Assembly (NCBI GenBank): GCA_021442155.1
Contig: CM038229.1
Location: forward strand, 71,010,443-71,074,442
DNA: 64,000 nucleotides
From: Cymbidium sinense
Taxonomy: Eukaryota; Streptophyta; Magnoliopsida; Asparagales; Orchidaceae
Reading direction: 5' to 3'
Position numbers and translations under genes: made by a program. The notes below the pieces were generated by a model. The model worked only from the letters and a program-made list of their open reading frames with translations, ran no database searches and had not been told where the DNA came from. Shown in pieces: positions 1-10,773 of this stretch; the first letter of the stretch is position 1, and each line of letters starts with the position of its first letter.

Positions 1-1150
1 AGTTTGGCTTGATTTGAATTGGATTGGGCTAAGTTCAAGATTTTGACTTGAAAGGTTTAGATTTGATTTTGATTTGATTTGAGTTTGATTTTTGGAGTGG
101 GTTTTGATTGTTTGAATTTATATTTCATTTATATATGTGAATATAAATGAGAATATAAATTGATCATGCAAAAATTTCAAGAATGTGAAAGAGTTTGGTC
201 ATGCTTTAGGCTAAAATCCATTAAAAGGAATTTAAAGGATTTAAGGGAATTTTTAATTAGAAATTTAATTTTTGGATTGGATATGATTGATTTATATTTA
301 TATTTTATTTACATATGAGAATATAATCATAATAAAAATATTTTTGAGAAAATCCCATGAGTTTGAGATGGATTGATCAAAGTTTAGGTTAAATCCTTTA
401 ATGAAAGATTAATGGATTTAAGGGAATTTCAATAATTTTTAATTTGGAATTTAATTTTTGGGTTTATTCGATTGATTTATATTTATATTTCATTTATATA
501 TGAAAATATAAATGAGAATACAAATATGTTTTGAGAAAATCCCATGAATTTGAATAGGTTTGATCAAAGTTTAGAGTTGATTTTGGCTAAGTCCTTTAAT
601 GGAAAATTAAAAGAACTTAAGAAAATTTCATGAATTGACTTTGAATTTTTAGTTTGATTTGATGGGTTTGAATTTATATCTCATTTATATATGTGAATAT
701 AAATGAGATTATAAATGGATCATGGAAAGATCTCAAAGATTTGAATAGGTTTGAATCATGATTTTGGTTAAGTCCTTAAGGGAAGAATTGAGGACTTAGG
801 GGAAAAATTTGGACTTAGGAATTTTTGATGGATTTTTGATCATGGGTTTCAATAAAAAGTTTCAATCATGGATTTGATTTATATTTGGAGAAAATAAAAT
901 AGGATTGATTTGGAGTTTTGACTTGAAATAAGGAAAGGTGAGGAATGGTGCAAGCTAAGGGTAGTCAAATTTCCTAACACCCAAAGGCATGAATTATTCC
1001 TATGGATAAACCCTTCTAAGTCTTCTAGGGCTAGGGGATGCCTACTTAATCACTAGATGTGTCTTAAGACTAAGGAACTCTTAAATTCTAAGGGGAATCC
1101 TATGCCTGAGATGGAGGTGTTGAGAGCTCATTCTAAAAATGAAGTCAATA
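1..1150 (-). repeat. LTR fragment, first ~1.15 kb (element D)
   Basis: On the minus strand this begins at 1150 with TATTGAC, the mutated form of the family LTR start TGTTGAC, and reads leftward off the window. It matches 48150-49300, 27230-28378 and 19060-20213: the same closing block (inverted 'gagaactcac..aaaagtgaggtcaa' on the plus strand) and the same AT-rich units with CATTTATAT..ATATAAATG palindromes near 125, 490 and 680. The LTR terminus abuts protease coding sequence at 1151, so an element or solo LTR in minus orientation inserted into element A. The rest lies outside the window. Confidence 0.8.
120..720 (-). repeat. ~180-bp units with central palindrome in LTR U3
   Basis: Four diverged units spaced about 180 bp each contain a palindrome of the form TTCATTTATAT-loop-ATATAAATGA (near 124, 305, 488 and 680). 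The same units occur in the other LTR copies at 19255-19640, 27600-27985 and 48510-48905. Confidence 0.75.
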
Positions 1151-1315
1151 GCCGAGAGGGCCTTAGGCTCCATAGTATTGCCATTGGATATAAATGATTG
1201 GAAGATTGAAGCCAAGTTTCACATTATTGACTCGAATATATCTTTCAATGCTTTGCTTGGGAGGCTATTGATACAGAGAATAACACAGTTCCATCCTCTC
1301 TACATCGGTGTATGA
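1151..1315 (+). pseudogene. Element A aspartic protease, C-terminal remnant
   Basis: One frame reads ERALGSIVLPLDIND, then a KFHII..N.SFNALLGR block, and stops at 1313-1315. The ALLGR block is the typical C-terminal part of Ty3/gypsy pepsin-like proteases (a glycine after hydrophobic residues). The same sequence in element B (35150-35290, minus) continues upstream into the DLGAS active-site motif. The active site is missing here because the LTR of element D is joined at 1150/1151 inside the domain. The domain would have cut the Gag-Pol polyprotein; this copy cannot. Confidence 0.75.
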
Positions 1316-2435
1316 AATTTGTGAGAGGTGGGATCGTCTATTGTGTCAAGAAAGATCTTAAACCGTTTATCATTCACGAGGTCAGGATATATGAGAATGC
1401 AGCCTACTACCTCCCCTAAAATTAAGAAGTCTATTCTCGCAAACTTAGTCAAAATCCCCATGTGGAACAAAAAGAAAATGAAAAGAAACATAAAAATAGA
1501 AGAAAAAAGAGAAAGAAAAAAAAAAAGAAAGGGGCGAAAATTATGATGTAGAGCCTGATTAGATTCCACCCAGTTCTTACTCCATTGAACACATGGGTAG
1601 ATGACCCACCTCCACCCGGCGGAAGAAGGTTCAAAGGCAAGGTGAAAAACTTCCTTATTGGCAACCCAATGAGATATGTCCATGCAGATTCCTGCTATAT
1701 AAACTTAAAATCTAGTTCAGAGGATGATTCTTATATGGTTAGCACACCAGCCAGCTCTTCTCAGCAGAAGACTCCTTTAGAGTTGACACTGGAACTGGAC
1801 AACGATGAAGATCGGGCTCCAAAGCATAGCATAAGTGTATCAAAGTCTATATTTAAAACAGTTAAGCATCTGTTGGGAACCTTAGCTCTAGCCCCACTTT
1901 TCTTACAAAAAGTTGAGGGTTTGGTAGTTAGGGAAGCCCATAAATCATCCACAGATGTGAAGACTCCGAGATTCTTTTTGGGAGCTTCATGCTTAAGTCA
2001 AGAAGTCGATGTAGAACTTGAAGATGATTCATATATAGATTTAATATCTTTTGATTGATACTCACCTTGTGCTCATAATTTAGAAATGGTTAATCCCACA
2101 TACTTAGTCCAAACACCAGACTACTTCAAAAGATATGAAACAACAAATGCAAGAACTCTCAATCAAGACCAGGACTAAGATTCGATATAGTGGATCCAGT
2201 CGATGATGAAAATTATTTATTAGTCATCACTAATCATTTGGAATTTGATTGATTCTTTTCAAATCACATTAACTACTATGAGGATGTGTGCTTATAAACT
2301 TCAGATGATTCAGATGATTTTGAAGTCAAAGATGCACCGCTAGAGTTCAAAGAGGATATCAGGTCAACCATTGACGAGCTCAAAGAAATCAACTTCATGA
2401 CTGAAGACAATCCATGTTAGACTTACATCAGTTCT
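1316..2435 (+). pseudogene. Element A protease-RT linker with Lys-rich tract
   Basis: The region between protease and RT. At about 1470-1545 lies a nearly pure purine tract that reads as a Lys/Arg/Glu-rich stretch (KKKMKRN.., then KKRKGRK). A matching pyrimidine tract sits at the same place in element B (34930-34985, minus strand coding), so it is an ancestral feature. From 1585 to 2058 a 157-residue stretch is open: Ser/Asp/Glu-rich, without a domain I recognise, and similar to the decayed 34300-34800 region of B. The end (about 2300-2435) carries an acidic segment (DDFEVKDAP, STIDELKEIN) that precedes RT in B as well. In Ogre elements an intron separates PR from RT; I cannot show splice sites here. 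Confidence 0.6.
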
Positions 2436-3633
2436 TTGTTGAATGAAATTGAAACCAATGTCTTAGTTAGGCAACTCATTAAGTTTAAGGACTGCTTTAC
2501 ATGGAATTATGAATATATGGCTGGATTGACTCCTGACATAACGGTTCATAAACTAGCAATAGAGCCTAGTGCTAACCCTATCAAGCAAGCTCCTAGATGC
2601 ATGCAATTAGACATTGAACAACATGTCATTTCTAAAGTCAAGAAACTAATCGATGCTAGTTTCATCCGGGAAGAAAAATTCCTTACCTAGTTGGCCAGTG
2701 TCATCCCAGTTAAGAAGAAGAATGGCCAAATTTGTATATGCGTTGATTTTAGGGATCTAAATAAGGCATGTCCAAAAGATGGATTTCCACTTCTTATGGT
2801 GGATATTGCCTCATCTCAAGCAGTCTTCTCTTTCATAGATGGGTTATCTGGATATAACCAAATAAAGATGGCCTTGAGGATGAGAAAAATGCTACTTTTA
2901 GAATCTCGATCAAAATCTATTGCTATAAGGTCAATCCTTTAGGCCTTAAAAATACTGGTTCTACCTACTAGCGGGCCAAGATTCGAATCTTTGATGAACT
3001 CATTCATCATCAAGTCGAATATTATGTCGATGATATCATAGTCAAAAGTAAAGAAAAGGAAGACCCTCTTTGACCTAAGAGTAGTTTTTGAACGGTTACG
3101 ATAATTTAACCACAAAATGAACCCCTAAAGTGTGCATTTCACTTGAAAATTGTTGTTGTCCACACCTATCAAAATTGATCCGAGAAGATCAAAAGAAAGA
3201 AATATCTAGAGTTTAACTCTAATTGATCATTCCAAGGGTGGTTGGCATATCTAAGATGCTTTATATCTAACCTATCAGGGAGATGCCAGCCATTCTAAGC
3301 AATTGTCAAAAAGGACACCAATTTTAAGTGAGATGATAAGTGTCAGCACACCTTTAAATACATCAAGCATTACGATTGGTTAGACTCTCGAGCAAGCCTT
3401 TGATACTCTACACTGCTGCATTAGATGACTCCCTTGGCACTTTGTTGGCTCAAGCCAATGATGAAGGAAAGGAAAATGCACTCTATTATCTCAATCATCA
3501 TCTAATTCCTACTGAGGCAAGTTATCCACCCATTGAGAAGCATTGCCTAGCTTTAATATTTGTATCCCAAAAGCTACGACACTACATGCTTTCTCATAAG
3601 GTGAACTTGATCTCTAAGATTAATCTGTTGTAG
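2436..3633 (+). pseudogene. Element A reverse transcriptase and RNase H
   Basis: The N-terminal RT segment (2436-2690, with FTWNYEYMAGL and PIKQAPR) is followed in the same frame, after a stop at 2688, by fingers/palm motifs VIPVKKKNGQ, CVDFRDLNKACPKD and FSFIDGLSGYNQIKMAL (2691-2942). A frameshift follows. The catalytic YVDD is intact at 3023-3034 (YVDDIIVKSK). A NP-KCAF remnant lies near 3117. RNase H occupies 3376-3633, with ILYTAALDDSLGTLLAQ and PPIEKHCLALIF. The enzyme would copy element RNA into DNA in cytoplasmic particles; internal stops and frameshifts make this copy dead. The first RNase H lacks the usual TDAS motif, reading TAAL.DS, which is also seen in B and C and so belongs to the family. 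Confidence 0.85.
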
Positions 3634-3835
3634 TACCTCATGACCCAACTGACACTATCTGGACGGTTGGCATGATGGTCCAGGATTCTATCATAATTTG
3701 ATATCACTTTCATACCCCTCAGTGCGGTGAAAGGACAAGAACTTATGGATTTCTTAGTATCACACCCACTTCTTCGACTCTCTTTAGTGACCTCCGATGA
3801 ATTCATGAACTTAGAGATACTAGCATTCATTTGCT

Positions 3836-4290
3836 AGAAGATGTACTTTGATGGTGCGGCTTCCTCAAAGAGAAGAAAACACTAATATTCCAAGAAAGCG
3901 GTAGAATAGTTCTCTTAACTCTGGACTGCAATGTGATGAGATTTTCATACCATATGTCCAATCCTTGCACCAAGAACGAAGCCAAATACGAGGCTCTAAT
4001 TACCGATCTAAAGTTAACTGTTACTCTAAACATCCAAAATATCAACATCTTCGGAGATTCTCAGTTAGTCATCATTCAAATCGTTGGGTCCTATAAAGTT
4101 CTCAAGCCTAAACTCCATCACTACCATAAGTACACCATAAAGTTATTGGCCCAAATCCCATAAGTTACCATTTATAAGATCCCTCGGGGAGAAAACACTA
4201 TAGCGGATGCTTTAACCAAGCTTGCCAAGGAGTTGGCATGTCCAGAAGATGAGTCCATATCAATAAAGGTCCAAAATAGATAAGTCTTAT
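3836..4290 (+). pseudogene. Element A second RNase-H-like domain (aRNH)
   Basis: Starts with MYFDGAAS at 3841 (first Asp 3850-3852), then VMRFSYHMSN, then NEAKYEALI, then IFGDSQLVI (Asp 4056-4058) and finally GENTIADALTKLAKELACP (last Asp about 4204). This is the order of catalytic blocks in the additional, archaeal-type RNase H that Tat-lineage elements carry after their own RNase H. The Glu of the usual AEY block is Lys here and in B but Glu in C (SEY). A frameshift lies around 3870-3935 and a stop at 4161-4163. The domain would remove RNA from RNA-DNA hybrids during reverse transcription. Confidence 0.75.
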
Positions 4291-5623
4291 CTCTTATTAA
4301 TATCAAACTCATCAAAAAAAAATGCTATTGAAGGGGAGGTTGTCATTGCCAAAAAGGACAAGGAGCTAGATTAGAGGCAACCATTCATGGATTACCTAAA
4401 TAAAGGCAAACTAGCTCAAGAGAAGTCATAAGCTCATCAGATGAAGAAAATGACACTTTCCTACGCCCTCGTGGATGGTGTCTTGTACCGGCGGTCCTAC
4501 GATCATATATGGTTGCGCAGTTTAGAAAAACACAAAGCCCATAAGATCATGGCCTAGGTGCACTCCAGACTATGTGGGGCTCATTAATCTGGTATGAAGA
4601 TGAAAGCCAAGATCAAGAGACTAGGATACTATTGGCCATCGATGATTACAGACTACATGGATGTAGCTAGGCGATGCCACCAATGTCAAGTACATGGTGT
4701 GGTCCTACACCAACCACCCAATATTCTACATCCAACATTGGCCTCGTGGCCATTCGAATGTTAGGGTACTGACATAGTGGGTCCGATTGATCCTCCTTTT
4801 TCCAAAGGTCATCGGTTCATCCTAGCTGCCACTGATTACTTTTCTAAGTGGACATAGACTATTCTACTCAGAGAGGTCACAGGTCAACATGTGCTTTAGT
4901 TTTTCAGGAATCATAATGTATATAGATTCGGGGTGCCTCAATGAATTATATCTAATAATGGTACTGCATTCAAGAGCACCAAAATTAACATCTTTGCCTG
5001 GAGACACCGCATAGATTGAAGATACTGTAGAATTTACTACCCGAGGACAAACGGACTAGCAAAAGCCTTTGACAAAACTCTCAATCAAATATTAAAGAAG
5101 ATGCTCAATGATAACAAGTTATAGTGGCATGAGCAGTTAGTTGAAGCCATGTGGGCTTACCGCACCACATACAGAACCCCAACTCAGTCCACCCCCATTC
5201 TCCTTAGTGTATGGGTCTAAAGCCATTCTACTTTTAGAAATCTAACTCTCATCACTAAGGATAGTTGTGGGTAGCAAGATTACAATAGAGCAGACTGCTA
5301 AGTTATGGTTAGAAGAGCTCAAAGGTTTGGAGGAGAGACGCCTACGGGCATGCCAAAACTTTGAGTTGTACAAAGCTAAAATAATTCAAGCTCACAATAA
5401 GTTAGTCCATCCTAGAACTTTTTAAGTAGGAGAGCTTATTTTAGTTATAAAGAGACCGATTGTTGCCCGTTGTAAGATGGGAGGCAAGTTTGAACCCAGT
5501 TGGGAAAGCCATTTTGTCACAGAAAAGGTCTACCAAGGAGGATCTTATCAACTCATTAATCATAAAAGGGAGCGCCCGATGCTTCTAATCAATGGGCTCT
5601 ACTTAAATAAGTATTATCCATAA
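4291..5623 (+). pseudogene. Element A integrase
   Basis: The zinc-binding part is visible: a His block at about 4555-4590 (VHSRLCGAH) and CHQC at 4675-4686. The core follows, with GTDIVGPID (first Asp kept, 4771-4773), TDYFSKW, then SNNGTAFKS where the second catalytic Asp is Asn (4954-4956), and NGLAKAF where the catalytic Glu is Lys (5062-5064). The C-terminal part includes an ELILVLRRP-like segment, and the final codon block ..YYP ends at TAA 5621-5623, the same end as in B and C. Two of three catalytic residues are lost and several in-frame stops are present. Confidence 0.85.
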
Positions 5624-8515
5624 AATTATGTTTGAAATCAATCATTATCATCAATGAAAATTCTATTTCAAATTCATTTTCTTCTATGTCGAAAGCATTC
5701 TTATTTGCGAATCTGCCACGATGCATTTATGATAGGTGTAAGGAACCCGAGTGGCATCCTATCCTTCATCAACACAACAAAAATACAAACTACACACAAA
5801 CACATAAAATAAACATATATCTTTTGTTTTGGGCTACTTTGAGTTGAGATAATGCTCCAGTGTCCCTCACTCAGTAGTTGCCCTATGTCGGGCTGATGTG
5901 CTACTCTGCTAGTGCGTCACCCTCAATAGTTCCTTATTCAGAAGGATGTAAGTCTACTATGCTTTCTCGCCGACTTGACCATTGCACATCGATGAGCCTT
6001 ATTAGTTTTGTAGGCTTTACCTTGCGGTTGGCAAGCTATTTCATATTGGCTTTATTTAAGAGGATGTAAGTCTACTATGCTTTCTTCTTGAACTAGCCAT
6101 CGTACACTAATTGGGTCGAGTATATTTGAGATTTAGGATAAGTCCTCCAGTGGCTCCTTTCCTCCTAACTACTTCAAGTCTGGGTCCAGTCCTCCTCGTG
6201 GGACTCCCTGCTTGGTAGTCATCCTAGGTCGGATAGTCCCTGTCTAGCCAACAAAAGGCTGTCTCGACGATCAGTTTTACTAAGAAAGTTGTAAGTCTAC
6301 ATGCTTTCTTTACATATTGATCATTGCACATCGACGGGCACCTTGGGTTGGTTGGTTCCCACTATGCTGACAGTGACCTACCTGGTGGATACACCACTCA
6401 TGGTAGATGTAAGTCTGCTACGCTTTCTCCTTGAGTTGGCCACCGTATACCTATAGGCCTCTTTTCAGGGTTTAGGATAATGCCCTTAGCGACACCTCCC
6501 CTGTGGGCACTCTAGTTAGATCACATCCTTTGTAACTCCATCTAGACACTACCGGGTTACTATCGATTTGGACAATTCCCCTTCTATAGTAACCACCCCA
6601 TTGGTTGGAGAATATGTCATGCGGATCTACAAATTCTTCATTAGTCTAGTAAATCTGAGATAGGTCAAAGCCAACATAGCCCCTTCTCAGTGTGGTCCCT
6701 CACACACTAATAGGGTCCATTAAAATATATAAACAAACAAAATATATTTTCGCATATGGATTGGGAGAACGCTCCCAGTGGCACCTCTTCCCAAGCATGC
6801 ACCCTATCTTTAAGGCAGAGTCAGCAAAACTCCCATTAGGAATCGCTTGACTGCTCTTGAGTTGATATAAGCCCATAACGACATTCACTCAGTAGTCACC
6901 CTAGGTTGGGTTTGACTTGTTGCGCATCCAACAGGCCACCCACCGGTGATTGTTCTACTTTGGAAGATGTAAGTCCTCATGCTTTCTTCCAAGCACAATC
7001 GTTGCACATCGAAATGCAACCCTTAGGTCGGATAGCCTCACCCTTCGATTGGTAGACTACCACTTTGGATTGGTAAATCTAAGATAGGCCAAGGCCGATA
7101 TAGCCCTTCTCAATGGATTCATCGCACACCGACAAAGTCCATCAAATTAAAATGAAATTAATTCTAACTACTTTTGAGATGACATAAGTCCCCAACGGCA
7201 TTCACTCAATAGTCGCCTTAGGTTGGGTTTGATTTATTATGCATTCAACAGGTCACCCCAGAGATTGTTCCTCACTTTAAAAGATATAAGTCCGCTATGC
7301 TTTCTTCCTAGCATAGCCGTTGCATACAGAAAGGCAACCCTTAGGTTGGTTAGCTCCACCCCGTAGCTGGTAGACTACCCCTTTGGATTTATAAACCTAA
7401 AGGCCAAGGTTGATATAGCCCCTTCTCAGTGGATCCATCACACACTAACATGGTCCATAAATTAAATCAAACTAAATCCAATTCACACAAACCATACCAA
7501 ATCAAATGAAATTAAGATAAAATTAACTCTGACTACTTTTGAGTTGACATAAGTCCCTAACGACATTCACTCAGTAATCACCCTAGGTCGGGTTCAACTT
7601 GTTGTGCATCTAACAGATCACCCCAGCGATTATTTCTCACTTTAGGAGATGTAAGTCAGCTATGATTTCTTCCTAGCACAACCAATGCACACCGAAAGAT
7701 AACCTTTAGGTTGGATAGCTCTACCACGCAGTTGATAGACTACCCTTTTGGATTTGTAAACTTGAGATAGGCCAAGGCAGAAATAGCCCCTTCTTAGTGT
7801 GTCCATCGCACACCGATAGGGTCCATCTCAAAATTTAAATAAATTGAACCAACTCCCCTAGTGGAGTTTAAATTGAAATAATCCAAACCCATTTCTCTAG
7901 CGGAGATGATCAAACAAATCAAAGAAATTCAATCAAACTCTTATCCCCAGATACCCTCTTTAAAACAAATTAAATTAAATCCAATTCCAAACTTCCTGTT
8001 GGAGCCAAATCACATTCCTCCCCCAGTAGAGCTCATAATAAAATAAGTAGTCAAACAATCATATTTAAAATCAAATTCAAATTCAAATCCTTATATTCCC
8101 CAATGAATACACCCCTAAACAATCAATGTGATCAAACTCAAATCCATATCCTAGTGGATAGCTCAAACATACTTCCCTAGTGGAAAGTTCATGTACTCAA
8201 TCCCCAATGGATTTCTCCTTTTATGCCCTCAGCATAAACCTCACACATGTCATGTCTAATGCATGTGTGATCCCCTAGTGATCTTCCTTCTTATCTTTGA
8301 CATGAAATTTCAACCAAATCCTTCTGACTCTCTTATGTACTTGGCATAAGTTGAGTTGCATTGCACTAAGATTGTGATTCAATCCACCTTTTGTGTTTAG
8401 GATTTGATGGTTTTTGTTAGTATTTTCCATATTTTGGACATTGTTGATCATCTTGGTCAACGCCAATATGTGCGGTGTGCCTTATCAGTTACACCACACC
8501 TATTAGGGGTCCTTT
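5624..8515 (+). repeat. Element A 3' untranslated region with tandem repeats
   Basis: About 2.9 kb without coding potential. It contains diverged units of roughly 310-365 bp, each with 'gatgtaagtcta..atgctttc', 'accgttgcacac', 'gtagactacccctttgg' and 'gccccttctcagtg' segments; the recurring 'taagtc' blocks lie near 5947, 6066, 6291, 6409, 6969, 7286 and 7651. The last ~700 bp (from about 7810) switch to short 'ccctagtggag'-type repeats, then a unique tail ending 'attaggggtccttt' just before the LTR. The same region occurs in B (28379-30919) and C (58286-61633). Tandem repeats in the 3' UTR are a known habit of Tat-lineage elements. Confidence 0.8.
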
Positions 8516-10000
8516 TGTTGAGTTCACTTTTGGAGTGAATTCTCATCCCCTTCTTCTTAGACCTAGGAGTCTTCTAGACACTAAGGCATCCTTAGTCATA
8601 AGACACTTCTAGCAATTAGGTGAACACTCAACCTAAGCCTAGAGACTTAAAAGAGTTAATCATAAGATTTGGCTAGCCTTAGGACTGAGGGAGATCCACC
8701 TACCCTATAGCCTAAGCCCAATCCATGTTCACCTTCCTAAGCTAAAACCAAACCTCAAATTCAAATCATATCCAAATCAAATACAATCTAAACCTAAGTC
8801 CTTTGAGCCAATTTCATGAACTTAGCCAAAATCCATTCAAATCAAATCAAACTGAATTGATTCTCTCATGGATCAATTATTCCATAAATTATCTTCCCAA
8901 ATATATAATCAAATCATCAAAACTAAATCAAACTAAATCAAGCTCTTCCCCTAAGTCCTATGGCCCCATCCTATGGACCTAATCAAACTCTCCAAATAGA
9001 AACATCAGATTCAATTGATTTTCACATGAATCAATAGTTCCTTCAATCATCATTCTAAAGATAAATGAAATCTATAATCATCAAGTCAAACTAAATGAAG
9101 CCAACTCAAACCCAACTTAGCCCTTTTGACTTGGAATATTTAAATGAACTAAAACTCATCCAAACCCAAATAAATTGCAATTGAATTTATATATCAACCC
9201 CAAATACATATATAAACTCAACTAAGCTCAACTCAACCCAAAATCATGCTAACTAAGCCCAATTGGTCCACTTGGCCCAAAGTGGCCAATTTGACCTATT
9301 TAATCCAAGTTCAAATCCTACCCAAATTAGATTGAACTGAGCCCACAAAGACCTCCTATCATGATTTTTGATCACTCTAAGTTGATTAATTATCATAAAT
9401 TAGGTCAAACCAAGTCAACTTGGTCCTTTGACCAAGTCAGCACTCTTAACCCATATGAACCAAACTAACCAAATTGTAACCTAAGACAAATCCCTTGAAA
9501 CTAATGATTCATACCAACTTAAAATTGATATTTGAACATGACTTGACTTTCAGTTAAGCCAAACCAAACCCAATTGACCCTCTTGATCCATGTTGACCCA
9601 AATTGGGTCAATTCAAAATAAAACCAAATTGATTGCAACCAATGGATCAAGTTCATTCCAAATTGATTGTTGAACTTGATCAAAGCCCCAATTGAACCCA
9701 ATTGACCTATCTAACCCAAATTGACCTAAAGTGTTAATTTGGTCTAAGCCTTAACCAAAGCCTATAATCATCATCAATTGGTCAACCAAACCCAAACCAA
9801 CACCAAACCCAAGTCAATTTGGCCAATTTGGTCAAATTGCTCAAATTGACCCATTTGACCTAAATGAACTCAAATGAGCCAAAATCAAATCTAAGCCAAA
9901 CTAAACCAAACCAATGATACCAAATCATCCTAAATGATCATATGAACTTGAACCAACCCTTGGTTTGACTCAATTAGACTAATTGGTTAACTTGACCTAA
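8516..10000 (+). repeat. Plus-strand LTR, first ~1.5 kb (3' LTR of element A)
   Basis: Begins TGTTGAGTTCACTTTTGG directly after the 3' UTR of A and reads as the reverse complement of the minus LTRs (compare 47810-49300). It stops at 10000 where the minus-strand element B begins (TGTGGTG at 10001). The last 700 bp fall in the TTGACC-rich block of the LTR. The final ~240 bp of a plus-strand LTR reappear on the far side of B at 49301-49541. B therefore probably inserted into one LTR shared by A and C, with most of that LTR lost. Confidence 0.8.
9240..10000 (+). promoter_or_regulatory. TTGACC-rich (W-box-like) block of LTR
   Basis: Dense TTGAC[C/T] and GGTCAA motifs on both strands, for example around 9290, 9405, 9560-9600, 9700-9735 and 9810-9860. 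The block corresponds to 47330-48220, 26400-27250, 23220-23838 and 18030-19080. TTGAC[C/T] is the core bound by plant WRKY factors; binding here is inference. Confidence 0.45.
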
Positions 10001-10773
10001 TGTGGTGTTTATTTTGAATGTATGGGGACACCACTGTGACGGGGTCCTTATTGAAGTGATCGTACAACATTGAGATATTATGTACTATCTTGAAAGATAG
10101 AGACATCACCCTTCAATGGACCTAATTACCTAATAAGGACTCCTACGACATGATAGGTCTTCGAATATACCAGAGATTTTTCCCTACTTTACATGGATGA
10201 ATAAAGTAGGGTTTATATTAAATCGGGTTCTAAAGTTCCCTATAAAGTCTAGCTTCCATAGTTAATTACATCTTAGGGAATGAAATCCCCTAAGAATACT
10301 CTCAATTAAAGTAGACAATTAGGACTACAAAGATTTCAAGGTTAGACTATCAAAGGATATGTAAAATCAAATGGGAAAGTTCAAAGAGAAGACTTATTTT
10401 TGGAAGTTAAGGGGATGAGTAGGGAATGGCCATGGTACTAGGAAGCCTTATGAGAATTCTAATCTATCCTATAATTGGGCTTTATATATTTAAAATTTAA
10501 GAGAATTATTTTGTTTGAGTTGAATTTTATTAGATTGATAAGGCTTATAATCCACCAACACAAGGTTGTGGAAATGCCTAAGAGGTGAGGATTTATGCTT
10601 GTTGCCCGAAGGAAATAACAACCTCAGATTTTAAACCTAGGGAGCTATAGCACAAACTAAAGCGTGATCTAAATCTAAGCGATAGGAGGACAAAATGTTC
10701 ACCTCCATAAGAGAGGATGAACTGTCTAACTTCTGGACTTATAACTGCCTAGAGTGGTCGCCAGCTAACTCCT
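10001..10773 (-). repeat. Element B 3' LTR, terminal part
   Basis: Starts on the plus strand with TGTGGTGTTTATTTTGAATG, the inverted LTR end (sense ..AATAAACACCACA). It is a close copy of 10774-11550 and of 13652-14430 (same 'ccctactttacatggatgaataaag', 'gtagacaatt' and 'gccagctaactcc' blocks). It breaks off at 10773 where a second LTR end begins. I read it as the distal piece of the LTR whose proximal piece is 23839-28378. Confidence 0.75.
10481..10488 (-). promoter_or_regulatory. LTR TATA box (sense)
   Basis: The sense strand reads AAATATATAAAGCCC, about 480 bp before the LTR end. The same box lies in the same position in the other copies at 11278-11285, 14152-14159 and 41898-41905. Confidence 0.55.

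Larger units (their letters stand above)
1151..8515 (+). mobile_element. Element A internal region, Ty3/gypsy Tat-like, 5'-truncated
   Basis: A plus-strand internal region that runs from the middle of the protease through RT, RNase H, a second RNase-H-like domain and integrase to a long 3' UTR, then directly into an LTR at 8516. Leader, gag and the protease active site are absent because an inverted LTR abuts position 1151; they may continue left of the window. All reading frames are interrupted. Domain order and motif style match the Tat lineage of plant Ty3/gypsy elements; the assignment is by motif reading only. Confidence 0.88.

Noticed and set aside
1300..1683. 127-residue minus-strand frame rich in Phe/Leu
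   Set aside because: Antisense of the Lys/Glu-rich purine tract of element A; the hydrophobic look comes from the pyrimidine tract.
5632..8466. Short ORFs in the 3' UTR of element A
   Set aside because: They fall in tandem repeat units and are not open in the other units or in B and C.
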